Shown: positions 53,001 through 61,152 of the stretch, piece by piece | Layout: each line of letters starts with the position of its first letter | Numbering within the stretch: the stretch's first letter is position 1 | Origin: Acidovorax sp. Root219 | Lineage (GTDB): Bacteria > Pseudomonadota > Gammaproteobacteria > Burkholderiales > Burkholderiaceae_C | DNA: 64,000 bases | Direction of reading: 5' to 3' | Assembly (NCBI RefSeq): GCF_001428665.1 | Contig: NZ_LMIJ01000002.1 | Span: forward strand, 57,952-121,951 | The notes under the pieces: model-generated | The model's database searches: none | Told to the model about the DNA's origin: nothing | What the model saw: only the letters and a program-made list of their open reading frames with translations | Made by a program: the position numbers and the translations under genes

Positions 53001-55161
53001 CACCGGCTTCACCTCTGTGCAGTATTCGACGGACGGCACCACATGGACCACTTACACCGGCGCTGCTGGCGGCCAACCGGTGGTGCCCGCGGGCGGCACG
53101 GGCACCGTGCTGGTGCGCGTGAACATCACCAGCGAGCAGGATGCGCCGTACGAGGGCGCGGAGACCTTCGCCCTGAAGGCCAGCTACGCCACCAATGCCG
53201 CCAAGAGCAGCACGGCCAACGACACCATCATCGATGATGGAACGGGCCGCATCGACAACAACGGTGACGGCGACGTGCTCGACGCAGGCGAAGGCAATGG
53301 CCCCGGTGCCGGCTTCGACGATGACCGAGCACTGAGCATCGACGACATCGTGGTCAACGAGGCCTCGGGCACCGGCGTGTTCACCGTGCAGGGCGTCACC
53401 GGTCAGCAGGTGAGCCTGGTGCTGAGCGATGGCTCGCGTGCCGGCGGCGGCACATCCGCCACGGGCGCGGGTACCGACTACGGCAGCGGCACGGCCACCA
53501 ACCTGCAGGTCTCCACCGACGGCGGCACGACCTGGAGCAACTACACCGCAGGCTCCAATGTGACCATCGCCGCGGCCGACGGCAAGCTGCTGGTGCGCAC
53601 CCCGATCACCAACGACACACCGTTCGAGGGTGACGAGTTTTTCAAGCTCACCGTCACTCCTACCAGCGGCACGGCCGTGGTCGGCCAGGCGACCATCCGC
53701 GATGATGGCACGGGCGACATCTACAACAACGACGGCACCAAGGACACCGCGACCGCCAAGAACGATGACCGCACCATCCTGGTCACCAGCGGCGGCACCT
53801 TCAACGAGGCATCGACGTACTCTACCTTCAAGGTCGACGTAGCTGGCAAGGCCGGTGACGCCGTTGTGCTGCAGATCCTGAGCACGGGCGCCGGGGCAGG
53901 GCATGCCACCATCACCGGCTTCACCACCGTGCAGTATTCGACGGACGGAACCACATGGACGACCTACACCGGCGCCGCAGGCGGACAACCGGTAGTGCCT
54001 GCAGGCGGCACCGGTACCGTGCTGGTGCGCGTGAACATCACCAGCGAGCAGGACACGCCATACGAGGGTGCCGAGACCTTCGCGCTGAAGGCCAGCTACG
54101 CGAACAATGCTGCCAAGAGCAGCACGGCCAACGACACCATCATCGATGACGGCACGGGACGCATCGACAACAACGGCGACGGCGATGTGACGGACCCGGG
54201 CGAAGGCAACGGCCCCGGCGCTGGCTTCGACGACGATCGCGCACTGAGCATCGACGACATTGTGGTCAACGAGGCCTCGGGCAACGGCGTGTTCACGGTG
54301 CAGGGCGTTACCGGCCAGCAGGTGAGCCTGGGCCTGAGCGACGGCCCGCGGGTCGTGGGCGGCGCCTTTGCCACGGGCGGCGGCACCGACTACAGCGCAG
54401 CGGCAGGCAGCGGCCTGCAGGTTTCCACCGACGGTGGCGGAACCTGGAACAACTACACCGCGGGCGCCAATGTGACCATCACGGCGGCCGACGGCAAGCT
54501 TCTGGTGCGCACGCCGATCACCAACGATACACCGTACGAGGGTGACGAGTTCTTCAAACTGACCGCCACCCCCGTCGCAGGTACGGCGGTGGTGGGCCAA
54601 GCCACTATCCGTGACGACGGCACGGGCGACGTCTACAAGAACGACGGCACCAAGGACACCACGGCCACGAAGGACGACGACCGCACGGTGCTGGTCACCA
54701 GCGGCGGCACCTTCAACGAGTCCTCCACCTACGCCACCTTCAAGGTCGATGTGACGGGCAAGGCCGGCGATACCGTGGTGCTGCAGGTGCAGAGCACGGG
54801 CACGGGGGCAGGGCATGCCACCGTCACCGGCTTCACCAGCCTCAGCTACTCGGCAGACAACGGAGCCTCCTGGGCTGCCTACACCGGCGCGGCTGGCGGC
54901 CAACCGGTGGTGCCCGCGGGCGGCAACGGGCACCGTGCTGGTGCGCGTGAACATCACCAGCGAGCAGGATGCGACGTACGAGGGCGCGGAGACCTTCGCG
55001 CTGAAGGCCAGCTATGCGAACAATGCTGCCAAGAACAGCACGGCCAACGACACCATCATCGACGACGGCACGGGACGCATCGACAACAACGGCGATGGCG
55101 ATGTGACGGACCCGGGCGAGGGCACCGGCCCGGGCCCCGTGCCCGGCGTGACCTTCGATGA
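50035..55161 (+). CDS. Giant repeat-rich surface protein, N-terminal part (frameshifted)
   Basis: The N-terminus carries LEPRLLFDGA (residues 17-26), a conserved mark of large secreted repeat proteins, then a globular part with VEEIGHSMD (about 184-192) followed by TPGDEGQRF. Next come beta-sandwich domains and three near-identical 304-residue units of Calx-beta-like sequence (from 52429). The true frame ends at about 54925, where one extra A (cggcaacggg against cggcacggg in the other units) shifts it; residues after that are nonsense to 55161. Read through, the protein would be about 2,416 residues. It is probably cell-surface or secreted, involved in adhesion. ATG 50035 is favoured because the family motif lies near the start; 49981 is possible. 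Confidence 0.8.
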   Translation: MTQSASPFRPRSRALALEPRLLFDGAGALAVADHVSDDFHKTPTTPKAAVAADSDAPRAQEMPRPEAAAPAQPSTPGVPPEAVAQALDSVRSYVANTSAADLLALFNGGKANPGAEGLLAAEALRQDILSGRFGVQVQVSDNPGLEGRFAAFVAEGPGGKPVILLNAQWLATQPSSAAVASVLVEEIGHSMDAHLHGAADTPGDEGQRFMGRVYGVKVGEDYGSDNDHLKLKIGDGIFDAEAATSSFSTVDGSEFLLTFNTATRLTGGADSAAGNTTGTKYLYSNVVTVSGQQIDAIIELTGMTNATVTLFDSTANPYGGTTGNATTVNGAGSFQPNLNIAAVGGYATFKVTFILGGSYNATTNPTGTEVTLRNVVVNTYDLDASGGAATGRQFTDFEGIGAYTVSNGTKLTVSDQGGGVTRFLTTVGGNYTVTPGTTTTQTLNGTTIISDDIRARVRYTELSSTTIKVGDAAATGVAYYGLDFSMGPTFQNARTPGVQIVDGSGNPLPGPLVTHENGTTSQDFYLQLEAAPEVGETVTVTLTGRDTTEGTLTTTTLTFTSANWNTPQKVTVTAIDDAVIDGDQTYKLTATTASSTNTVAYTGRTAVIDVTNIDNDDVLAPVLDLRSGDDPTTGSVNDAVVSAAGAAVALDAAGNNKAAPTTNTAHATVVYDDSDRIGKLTVAVTSGIQNGTSEKLLFGATTLTANGTGVTAQNNIAVVGVQVNVTYAGGTFTVVKADGTAMTRAQTEAVIAGIQYQNTQGNASTPGDRVFTFQVTDSSGKASNTATSTVSVTGPLAVDDIVVNEASANGVFTVQGVTGQQVSLGLSDGPRVVGGAVATGGGTDYSAAAGSGLQVSTDGGGTWNNYTAGANVTITAADGKLLVRTPITNDTTFEGDEFFKLTVTPTTGTAVVGQATIRDDGTGDIYKNDGTKDATATKDDDRTILVTSGGTFNEASTYATFKVDVSGKAGDAVVLAIESTGAGAGHATVTGFTSVQYSTDGTTWTTYTGAAGGQPVVPAGGTGTVLVRVNITSEQDAPYEGAETFALKASYATNAAKSSTANDTIIDDGTGRIDNNGDGDVLDAGEGNGPGAGFDDDRALSIDDIVVNEASGTGVFTVQGVTGQQVSLVLSDGSRAGGGTSATGAGTDYGSGTATNLQVSTDGGTTWSNYTAGSNVTIAAADGKLLVRTPITNDTPFEGDEFFKLTVTPTSGTAVVGQATIRDDGTGDIYNNDGTKDTATAKNDDRTILVTSGGTFNEASTYSTFKVDVAGKAGDAVVLQILSTGAGAGHATITGFTTVQYSTDGTTWTTYTGAAGGQPVVPAGGTGTVLVRVNITSEQDTPYEGAETFALKASYANNAAKSSTANDTIIDDGTGRIDNNGDGDVTDPGEGNGPGAGFDDDRALSIDDIVVNEASGNGVFTVQGVTGQQVSLGLSDGPRVVGGAFATGGGTDYSAAAGSGLQVSTDGGGTWNNYTAGANVTITAADGKLLVRTPITNDTPYEGDEFFKLTATPVAGTAVVGQATIRDDGTGDVYKNDGTKDTTATKDDDRTVLVTSGGTFNESSTYATFKVDVTGKAGDTVVLQVQSTGTGAGHATVTGFTSLSYSADNGASWAAYTGAAGGQPVVPAGGNGHRAGAREHHQRAGCDVRGRGDLRAEGQLCEQCCQEQHGQRHHHRRRHGTHRQQRRWRCDGPGRGHRPGPRARRDLR

Positions 55162-55165
55162 CGAT
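52429..55165 (+). repeat. Three 912-bp tandem coding repeats
   Basis: The phrase DDIVVNEAS recurs at 52429, 53341 and 54253, an exact 912-base (304-codon) period. Each unit reads FTVQGVTGQQVSL, a VSTDGG block, DGKLLVRTPITNDT, GTFNE(A/S)STY, VPAGG, SSTAND or NSTAND, and DNNGDGDV. The third unit is one base longer because of an inserted A near 54925. The three differ at few positions, so expansion is recent or kept uniform by recombination. Confidence 0.9.
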
Positions 55166-57286
55166 CGCCCTGCGGCGCCGCCACCTGGACCGGCCAATGC
55201 CGTGCCGGTCGCACGCGACGACAGCGTCAGCCTGGACGAGGATTCGCCCTATACCGGCACCCTTGCCGGCAACGACGTGCCCAGCACCGATGGCGGCAAC
55301 GTGTGGGCCAAGGCCACCGACCCGCAGCACGGTACCGTGGTCGTCAATGCGGACGGTACCTTCACCTACACGCCCGCTGCGGATTTCAACGGCACGGACA
55401 GCTTCACCTACACCATCACCGACAAGGATGGCGACAAGGGCACGGCCACCGTGACCCTGACCGTAAGGCCCGTGAACGACCTGCCCTTGGCCAACGCCGA
55501 CAGTGCCGCGACGCCCCGCAACACGGTGCTGAACGGCAACCTGGCTGCCAACGACACGCCCAGCGGCGACGGTGGCAACGTGTGGAGCAAGGCCACCGAC
55601 CCGCAGCACGGCACCGTGGTGGTGAACGCCAACGGCACCTATGCCTATACGCCCACCGCAGGGTTCACCGGCACAGACACCTTCACCTACACCATCACAG
55701 ACCGGGATGGCGACAAGAGCACGGCCACGGTGACCATCGCGGTCGGCGGCAGCAACCTGCCCGTCGCCGTCGCAGACAACGTCTCTACCCGCAAGGACAC
55801 GGCGCTCACCGGTAACCTGGCTGGCAACGACACACCGTCCACCGACGGCGGCAATGTCTGGACCAAGGCCACCGATCCAGCCCACGGCGCGGTGGTGGTG
55901 CGGCCCGACGGAACCTACACCTACACCCCGACCACGGGATACGTCGGCACCGACACCTTCACCTACACCATCACCGACCGGGATGGCGACAAGAGCACGG
56001 CCACCGTGACGGTCACGGTCACCGCCGGCAACAGCGTGCCCATCGCAGTTGGCGACAGCGGCGAAACGCGCAAGGACACGCCGCTTGCCGGCAACCTGGC
56101 CAGCAACGACACCCCTTCCGCGGATGGCGGCAACGTCTGGACGAAGACGGCCAACCCATCGCACGGAACGGTGGTCGTGAACGCGGACGGTACCTACCTG
56201 TACACCCCTGTGGCCGGCTACTACGGCACCGATGCCTTCACCTACACGGTGACCGACAAGGACGGTGACAAGAGCACTGCGACCGTGACCATCACGATCA
56301 CCAACACCGGCACGCCGGCGCCACCGCCGCCACCGCCCGTGTCGCCGCCGCCACCGGTGGGGCCGCCGCCTGTATCGCCCCCGCCGCCGGTGCAGCCACC
56401 CGTGGCCCCACCGCCACCGGTCGAGCCGCCTGTGGCCCCGCCACCTCCGGTCGAGCCACCCGTGGCGCCCCCGCCACCCGTGTCTCCGCCGCCACCTGTC
56501 GCGCCCCCTCCGCCGGTGGCTCCGCCACCCCCTGTGGCTCCACCGCCGACGGTGCCACCTGTGCCACCCACAGAGGCCCCGCAACGGCCCGTGGTGCAGG
56601 AGCCTTCGGTACCCGCGCCCCAGCCTGGCCTGCAGCCCCAGAACCCGCTGACGGGCGACCAGGCCGGCGAGGAGAGCGTGTTCTTCGACGGCAGCGTGTT
56701 CACGGGCGTCGTGCGCCTGTCGGTGCCGATGCACCCCATCGTCTACGTCACGCCAGGGGTGCATGAGGCCCAGGCCGAGCGCGAGCTGTCCGACCCGCTG
56801 TTCTTCAGCAACCCTGGCGCCGTGAAGCAGGGCAGCATCCAGAGCCATTCCATCGGTGCTGGCCTGGGCATGGACCCCGCGCTGTTCGTGCAGACTGCCG
56901 TGCGCGCCTCGCAGGAGCGCGGCGAGCTGCTGGGCGACATCGTAGAGGGACGCCTGGGCCGGATCTCGCTGGGCAGCGACGGACGCATTCCCACGCCGGA
57001 GTGGTTCGAGGCCCTGGGCGACCAGATCGTGCCGCTGATGCCGGACCAGGACGCCAAGTCCGCCGACGGCAAGGCCGCGCAGCAGCCAACCGACCAGGGC
57101 GATGCCGCGGCCCCGCAGCCGGACGCTGCCCCGGCGGCCGAACCGCGTACCCCCGCTGGCACTGCCCCGCATGCGGCCGGTGCAACCCGCGCCGCCGCCC
57201 CATCGTTCTCCGACCAACTGCGCAGTGCCGGAACCCGCCTGCCCGGTGCCGCGCGCTCTGCAAGCCCCGGTGCCACCGCTTCCTGA
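54815..57286 (+). CDS. Giant repeat-rich surface protein, C-terminal part (frameshifted)
   Basis: The genuine frame begins at about 54926, directly continuing the 304-residue unit (TVLVRVNITSEQD...). It is followed by four cadherin/VCBS-like domains of about 95 residues, each with a DGGNVW(A/S/T)K block, HG(T/A)VVV and FTYT(I/V)TD(K/R)DGDK, then a long Pro-rich linker (about 56320-56560) and a C-terminal segment with SVFFDGSVFTGVVRLSVPMH that may be a recognition region for export. The first about 37 codons of the open frame as listed are out of frame. It is followed 14 bases later by the TolC-like gene. Confidence 0.75.
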   Translation: MPPSPASPASATRQTTEPPGLPTPARLAANRWCPRAATGTVLVRVNITSEQDATYEGAETFALKASYANNAAKNSTANDTIIDDGTGRIDNNGDGDVTDPGEGTGPGPVPGVTFDDDRPAAPPPGPANAVPVARDDSVSLDEDSPYTGTLAGNDVPSTDGGNVWAKATDPQHGTVVVNADGTFTYTPAADFNGTDSFTYTITDKDGDKGTATVTLTVRPVNDLPLANADSAATPRNTVLNGNLAANDTPSGDGGNVWSKATDPQHGTVVVNANGTYAYTPTAGFTGTDTFTYTITDRDGDKSTATVTIAVGGSNLPVAVADNVSTRKDTALTGNLAGNDTPSTDGGNVWTKATDPAHGAVVVRPDGTYTYTPTTGYVGTDTFTYTITDRDGDKSTATVTVTVTAGNSVPIAVGDSGETRKDTPLAGNLASNDTPSADGGNVWTKTANPSHGTVVVNADGTYLYTPVAGYYGTDAFTYTVTDKDGDKSTATVTITITNTGTPAPPPPPPVSPPPPVGPPPVSPPPPVQPPVAPPPPVEPPVAPPPPVEPPVAPPPPVSPPPPVAPPPPVAPPPPVAPPPTVPPVPPTEAPQRPVVQEPSVPAPQPGLQPQNPLTGDQAGEESVFFDGSVFTGVVRLSVPMHPIVYVTPGVHEAQAERELSDPLFFSNPGAVKQGSIQSHSIGAGLGMDPALFVQTAVRASQERGELLGDIVEGRLGRISLGSDGRIPTPEWFEALGDQIVPLMPDQDAKSADGKAAQQPTDQGDAAAPQPDAAPAAEPRTPAGTAPHAAGATRAAAPSFSDQLRSAGTRLPGAARSASPGATAS

Positions 57287-57300
57287 CATTCGTTTTCACC

Positions 57301-58887
57301 ATGAACCATCCTCTGTCGCCGTCCATGTCCACCACCATCACCAAGCAACCCCGCCTGCGCGCATTGGCCTCCCCCCTGCGGGTCGTGACCCTTTCCTGCC
57401 TGCCGATCCTGCTGGCGGCCTGCGGGTCCGTCACGCCCGTGTCGCTGACGCAGGATGAAGTCAAGGCGCGCGTCACCGCGGACCGCAAGGCCATCTATGC
57501 CGACCAGGAGCCGGTGACGGCCCCGATCACCTTCCATGAGGCATCGGCCCGCGCGCTCAAGTACAACCTGGACTACCGCCTCAAGCTCATGGAGAACGCG
57601 CTGGCCAAGAATCTGTCGGACGCCTCCACTTACGAGATGCTGCCCCGGCTGGTGGCGGGTGCGGGCTACGCCTCGCGCAACAACGACTCAGGCGGCAGCT
57701 CCATCGGCATCCAGGACCGCGTGGAATCCCTGCGCCCCTCCACCTCGCAAGAGCGTGACCGCACGCTGGCCAACCTGACCTTCTCGTGGAACGTGCTGGA
57801 CTTCGGCGTGTCGTACTACCGTGCGCAGCAAAAGGCCGACCAGTTCCTGATGGCCGAAGAGCGCCGCCGCAAGGTTGCGCAGAACGTGCTGCAGGACGTG
57901 CGCAACAGCTACTGGCGCGCACTGGGCGCGCAAAAGCTGATCGGCCGCGTGGACGCGCTGCTGGCCCGGGTGAACACCGCGCTGGGCCAGGCCCGCCAGG
58001 TGGAAAAGGAAGGCCTGATGCCCCAGGCCCAGGTGCTGGCCTACCAGCGCGCACTGCTGGATGCGGTGAACCTGCTGACCCTGCGCCGCCAGGACCTGGA
58101 GCTGGCGCGCGCCGAGCTCACCGCACTCATGTCCATACCGCCTGGCACCACCTACACGCTGGCCGATGAGCAGGAGGTGGGGCTGCCCCCAACGCCCGGC
58201 AACATCGAAGAGCTCGAGCGCATGGCGCTGGAAAAGCGGCCCGAACTGCTGGAAGAGTCGTACCGCAAGCGCGTGACCGAAAACGACATCAAGGCCGCCA
58301 AGCTGCTGTTGTGGCCCAACCTGAGCGTGGACGCCGGTCCCAGCTACGACTCCAACAAGTACAACTACAACAGCAACTGGGTGGACGTGGGCGTGCGCCT
58401 GTCCTGGAACGTGCTCAAGCTGGCCCAGTTGCCCTCGCTGGAGCGTGCCCACAAGGCGCAGAACGAGACCGACGACCTGCGCCGCATGGCCTTGTCGATG
58501 GCGGTGCTGACGCAGGTGCGCGTGGGCGTGCAGCGCTATGACCTGGCGCTGTCGGAGCTGAAATTTTCCGAGGAAAGCCTGGCCGTGGACAGCCGGCTGC
58601 TGAGCTTCTCGCAGAAGGCCGCCAAGACCCAGTTCGACTCCCGCCTCGAAGTGATCCGTGCCGAGGCCCGTGCACTGCTGGCCGAATACCAGCGCTACGC
58701 CACCTATTCCAACGCCCAGGCCGCCTGGGGCCGCCTGTACAACTCGGTGGGCCTGGACGTGCTGCCCGACGCGATGGCCAGCCACGACGTCAAGTCGCTG
58801 GCCCGGGCCATGGAGGCCACCACCGGCAGCTGGCAGGCCCAGGTCTTCAAGACCAGCGCTGCCGCTACCGGCGCGGGAGCCAAGTGA
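57301..58887 (+). CDS. TolC-like outer-membrane efflux lipoprotein
   Basis: 528 residues. Lipoprotein signal with lipobox LLAAC (Cys41). Two outer-membrane efflux (OEP) repeats: the first contains FHEASARALKYNLDYRLKLM and coiled helices, the second DIKAAKLLLWPNLSVDAG and VGVRLSWNVLKLAQLPSLE. Such trimers form the outer-membrane duct of type I secretion and efflux systems. It directly follows the giant protein gene, and its TGA overlaps the ATG of the adaptor gene, so one operon. Confidence 0.9.
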   Translation: MNHPLSPSMSTTITKQPRLRALASPLRVVTLSCLPILLAACGSVTPVSLTQDEVKARVTADRKAIYADQEPVTAPITFHEASARALKYNLDYRLKLMENALAKNLSDASTYEMLPRLVAGAGYASRNNDSGGSSIGIQDRVESLRPSTSQERDRTLANLTFSWNVLDFGVSYYRAQQKADQFLMAEERRRKVAQNVLQDVRNSYWRALGAQKLIGRVDALLARVNTALGQARQVEKEGLMPQAQVLAYQRALLDAVNLLTLRRQDLELARAELTALMSIPPGTTYTLADEQEVGLPPTPGNIEELERMALEKRPELLEESYRKRVTENDIKAAKLLLWPNLSVDAGPSYDSNKYNYNSNWVDVGVRLSWNVLKLAQLPSLERAHKAQNETDDLRRMALSMAVLTQVRVGVQRYDLALSELKFSEESLAVDSRLLSFSQKAAKTQFDSRLEVIRAEARALLAEYQRYATYSNAQAAWGRLYNSVGLDVLPDAMASHDVKSLARAMEATTGSWQAQVFKTSAAATGAGAK

Positions 58888-59771
58888 TGGGGGTACGCCA
58901 CATGGTTGCCTGGCATCGCACCGCCGTTGCGGCGGCACTGATGGCCACCGCGGCATCGCTCTGGGCGCAGGCCGCACCGCCGGCCCCGGTGGGCCAGGCG
59001 GCCGACAATTCGCTGCAGCTGCGCTCCTCCGGTGGCCTGCAGGCACAGCCTGCCAAGGCCCCGGTTGGCCAGCCTGCGCCTGCGCCGGCGCAGCAGCCCG
59101 CTGCCGACCCCGGTGCGATCCGGGTGCTGCTGGCGCCGGAGCTGGAAACCACGCTGGTCTCGCAGATCGTGGGGCGTGTGTCCTCACTGAACGCCTCGCT
59201 GGGCGCGCGCGTTCCCAAGGGCATGCCGCTGGTGACCTTCGACTGCAGCGAGCCCTCGGCGCGCCTGCAGATGGCGCAGGCAGAGCATGCCGGCGCCAAG
59301 GAGACGCTGGATGTGAAGACCCGCCTGCTGGCGCTGGAGGCGGCAGGGCAGTCCGAAGTGCAGTTGGCCGCCGCTGCGGCAGAGAAGGCCAACGCGGCCA
59401 TCCGGCTGTCGCGCGCGCAGATCGCCCAGTGCACGGTGATTGCGCCGTTCGCCGGGCGCGTGGTGCGGGTGCACGTCAAGCCGTTCCAGGGGGTCAATGC
59501 GGGCAGCCCGCTGATCGAAATGGTGAGCGAAGGGGCCTTGAAGGTGCGCCTGAACGCGCCCTCCAGGATCCTGCGCACGCTGCGCGAAGGCGCGCCCTTC
59601 GACGTTGCCATCGACGAGACGGGCAAGACCTACCAGGCCAAGGTCACGGCCATCAACGGCCGGGTGGATGCCGTCGCGCAAACCGTGGAGCTGGAAGGCC
59701 GCATCGAAGGCAAAAACCCCGAACTGCTCGGCGGCATGACCGGCGTGGCCCGATTCAAGGCCCTTCCCTGA
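58887..59771 (+). CDS. Periplasmic adaptor (HlyD/RND type)
   Basis: 294 residues with a signal or anchor (HMVAWHRTAVAAALMATAAS...AQA), a Pro/Ala/Gln linker, a lipoyl-like domain (LVSQIVGRVSSLNASLGARV, KGMPLVTFDC), a helical hairpin (ARLQMAQAEHAGAKETLDV to IRLSRAQIAQ), CTVIAPFAGRVVRV and a beta-barrel end. It should bridge the inner-membrane part to the TolC-like duct. The start overlaps the preceding stop (TGATG). Confidence 0.88.
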   Translation: MGVRHMVAWHRTAVAAALMATAASLWAQAAPPAPVGQAADNSLQLRSSGGLQAQPAKAPVGQPAPAPAQQPAADPGAIRVLLAPELETTLVSQIVGRVSSLNASLGARVPKGMPLVTFDCSEPSARLQMAQAEHAGAKETLDVKTRLLALEAAGQSEVQLAAAAAEKANAAIRLSRAQIAQCTVIAPFAGRVVRVHVKPFQGVNAGSPLIEMVSEGALKVRLNAPSRILRTLREGAPFDVAIDETGKTYQAKVTAINGRVDAVAQTVELEGRIEGKNPELLGGMTGVARFKALP

Positions 59772-59781
59772 TCGCCATCCT

Positions 59782-61152
59782 ATGAGTGCCAGCGCAGTGC
59801 ATGCCAACCCGCGGTTGGCCGACATCGTCACATCCCTCGAAGCCCGCGCCCGCGCCGCCAACTCGGTGGGCGAGCTGGGCTTCAGCATCGCCAACGACAG
59901 CTACGGCCTGCTGGGTTTCCGCCAGGCCCTGCTGTTCGAGGGCGACACTGCCAGCGCGCCATTGCTCACGGTGTCGGGCCTGGCCCGCCCCACGGAGGAC
60001 AGCCCCTACCTCATCTGGCTGCGCCAGGCCTGGCCCTGGCTGCGTGCCCAGTGCCAAGAGGTGCCTGGCTGGATCGCCCAGCCGCGCCCCGGCAAGGGTG
60101 TGCCGGCCGGGCTGCTCGATGGCTGGCAGGAGTGGTGGCCTGCCGGCGTGTGGGCGCAGCCCATCGCCCGGCGCTCCGGCGAGCGGCTGGGGTGGGCCCT
60201 CTTTCTGCTCGACGCCCCGCCGCCCGAACCGGCGGCGCAGGCGCTCGGGCGCCTGGCCGCCACCTGGGGCTACTGCTGGGAAATGCTGGCGGGCAAGCCA
60301 CGCACCTCGTGGCGCAGCCGCTGGCAGCGCCTGGGGCGCGCGCGCCGCTACGCCCTGGTGGCAGCCCTGCTGGCGCTGCTCTTCATTCCGGTGCGCCACT
60401 CGTCGCTGGCGCCGGCCGAGGTGATCTCGCTCGATGCCCAGGCGGTCACCGCGCCCATCGAGGGCGTGGTCAAGGCCATCCACGTGCGGCCCAACCAGGC
60501 CGTGAAGGCCGGCGAGACACTGTTCTCGCTGGACGACACCACCTTGCGCAACCGGCTCGAGGTGGCGCAGAAATCCGTGGCGGTGGCCGATGCCGAGCTG
60601 CAGGTGGCCACGCAAAAAGCCTTCGACAGTTTTCAGAGCAAGTCGGACCTGGCGCTGCTCAGCGGCCGGTCCAACGAAAAGCGCGCCGAGCTCGAGGCCA
60701 TACGCGCCCAACTGGCGCGGGTGGACATCGTCGCCCCGCGCGCGGGAGTGGCCGTGTTCGCCGATGCGGACGAGTGGCTGGGCCGCCCTGTCACCACAGG
60801 TGAGAAGATCATGCTGCTGGCCAACCCGGCCAAACCGGGTGTCATGATCAACCTGCCCGCGGGCGACGCCATCGCGCTGGAGCAGGGCGCTGCGGTCAAG
60901 CTGTTCCTCACGGTCATGCCGCTGTCGCCGTTCGACGCCAAGGTGTCCGAGACGAGCTACCAGGCCGTCGTCTCGCCCGAGGGCGTGGCCAGCTACCGCC
61001 TGCGCGCAGTGTTCGACGAAGACGCGGGCCGCACCCAGCAGGCCCGTATCGGCCTGCGCGGCACCGCCAAGATCTACGGAAGCCGCGTCTTCCTGGGCTA
61101 CTACCTGCTGCGCCGGCCTCTGGCCTCGCTGCGGGAATGGACCGGCTGGTGA
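59782..61152 (+). CDS. Inner-membrane adaptor with N-terminal GAF-like region
   Basis: 456 residues. The N-terminal about 190 residues are cytoplasmic and resemble a GAF sensor (SVGELGFSIANDSYGLLGFR, ARRSGERLGWALFLLD). A transmembrane helix follows (ALVAALLALLFIPV), then a HlyD-type adaptor: AVTAPIEGVVKAIHVRPNQA, a helical hairpin, VDIVAPRAGVAVFADADEW and a barrel. A cytoplasmic sensor joined to an adaptor is unusual and may couple export to a signal. It precedes the M50 gene with a 16-base overlap. Confidence 0.82.
   Translation: MSASAVHANPRLADIVTSLEARARAANSVGELGFSIANDSYGLLGFRQALLFEGDTASAPLLTVSGLARPTEDSPYLIWLRQAWPWLRAQCQEVPGWIAQPRPGKGVPAGLLDGWQEWWPAGVWAQPIARRSGERLGWALFLLDAPPPEPAAQALGRLAATWGYCWEMLAGKPRTSWRSRWQRLGRARRYALVAALLALLFIPVRHSSLAPAEVISLDAQAVTAPIEGVVKAIHVRPNQAVKAGETLFSLDDTTLRNRLEVAQKSVAVADAELQVATQKAFDSFQSKSDLALLSGRSNEKRAELEAIRAQLARVDIVAPRAGVAVFADADEWLGRPVTTGEKIMLLANPAKPGVMINLPAGDAIALEQGAAVKLFLTVMPLSPFDAKVSETSYQAVVSPEGVASYRLRAVFDEDAGRTQQARIGLRGTAKIYGSRVFLGYYLLRRPLASLREWTGW

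Noticed and set aside
49996-54957. A 1,653-residue open frame antisense to the giant surface-protein gene
   Set aside because: It mirrors the high-GC third-position bias and the repeats of the plus-strand gene; no domain, signal or ribosome-binding site supports it.
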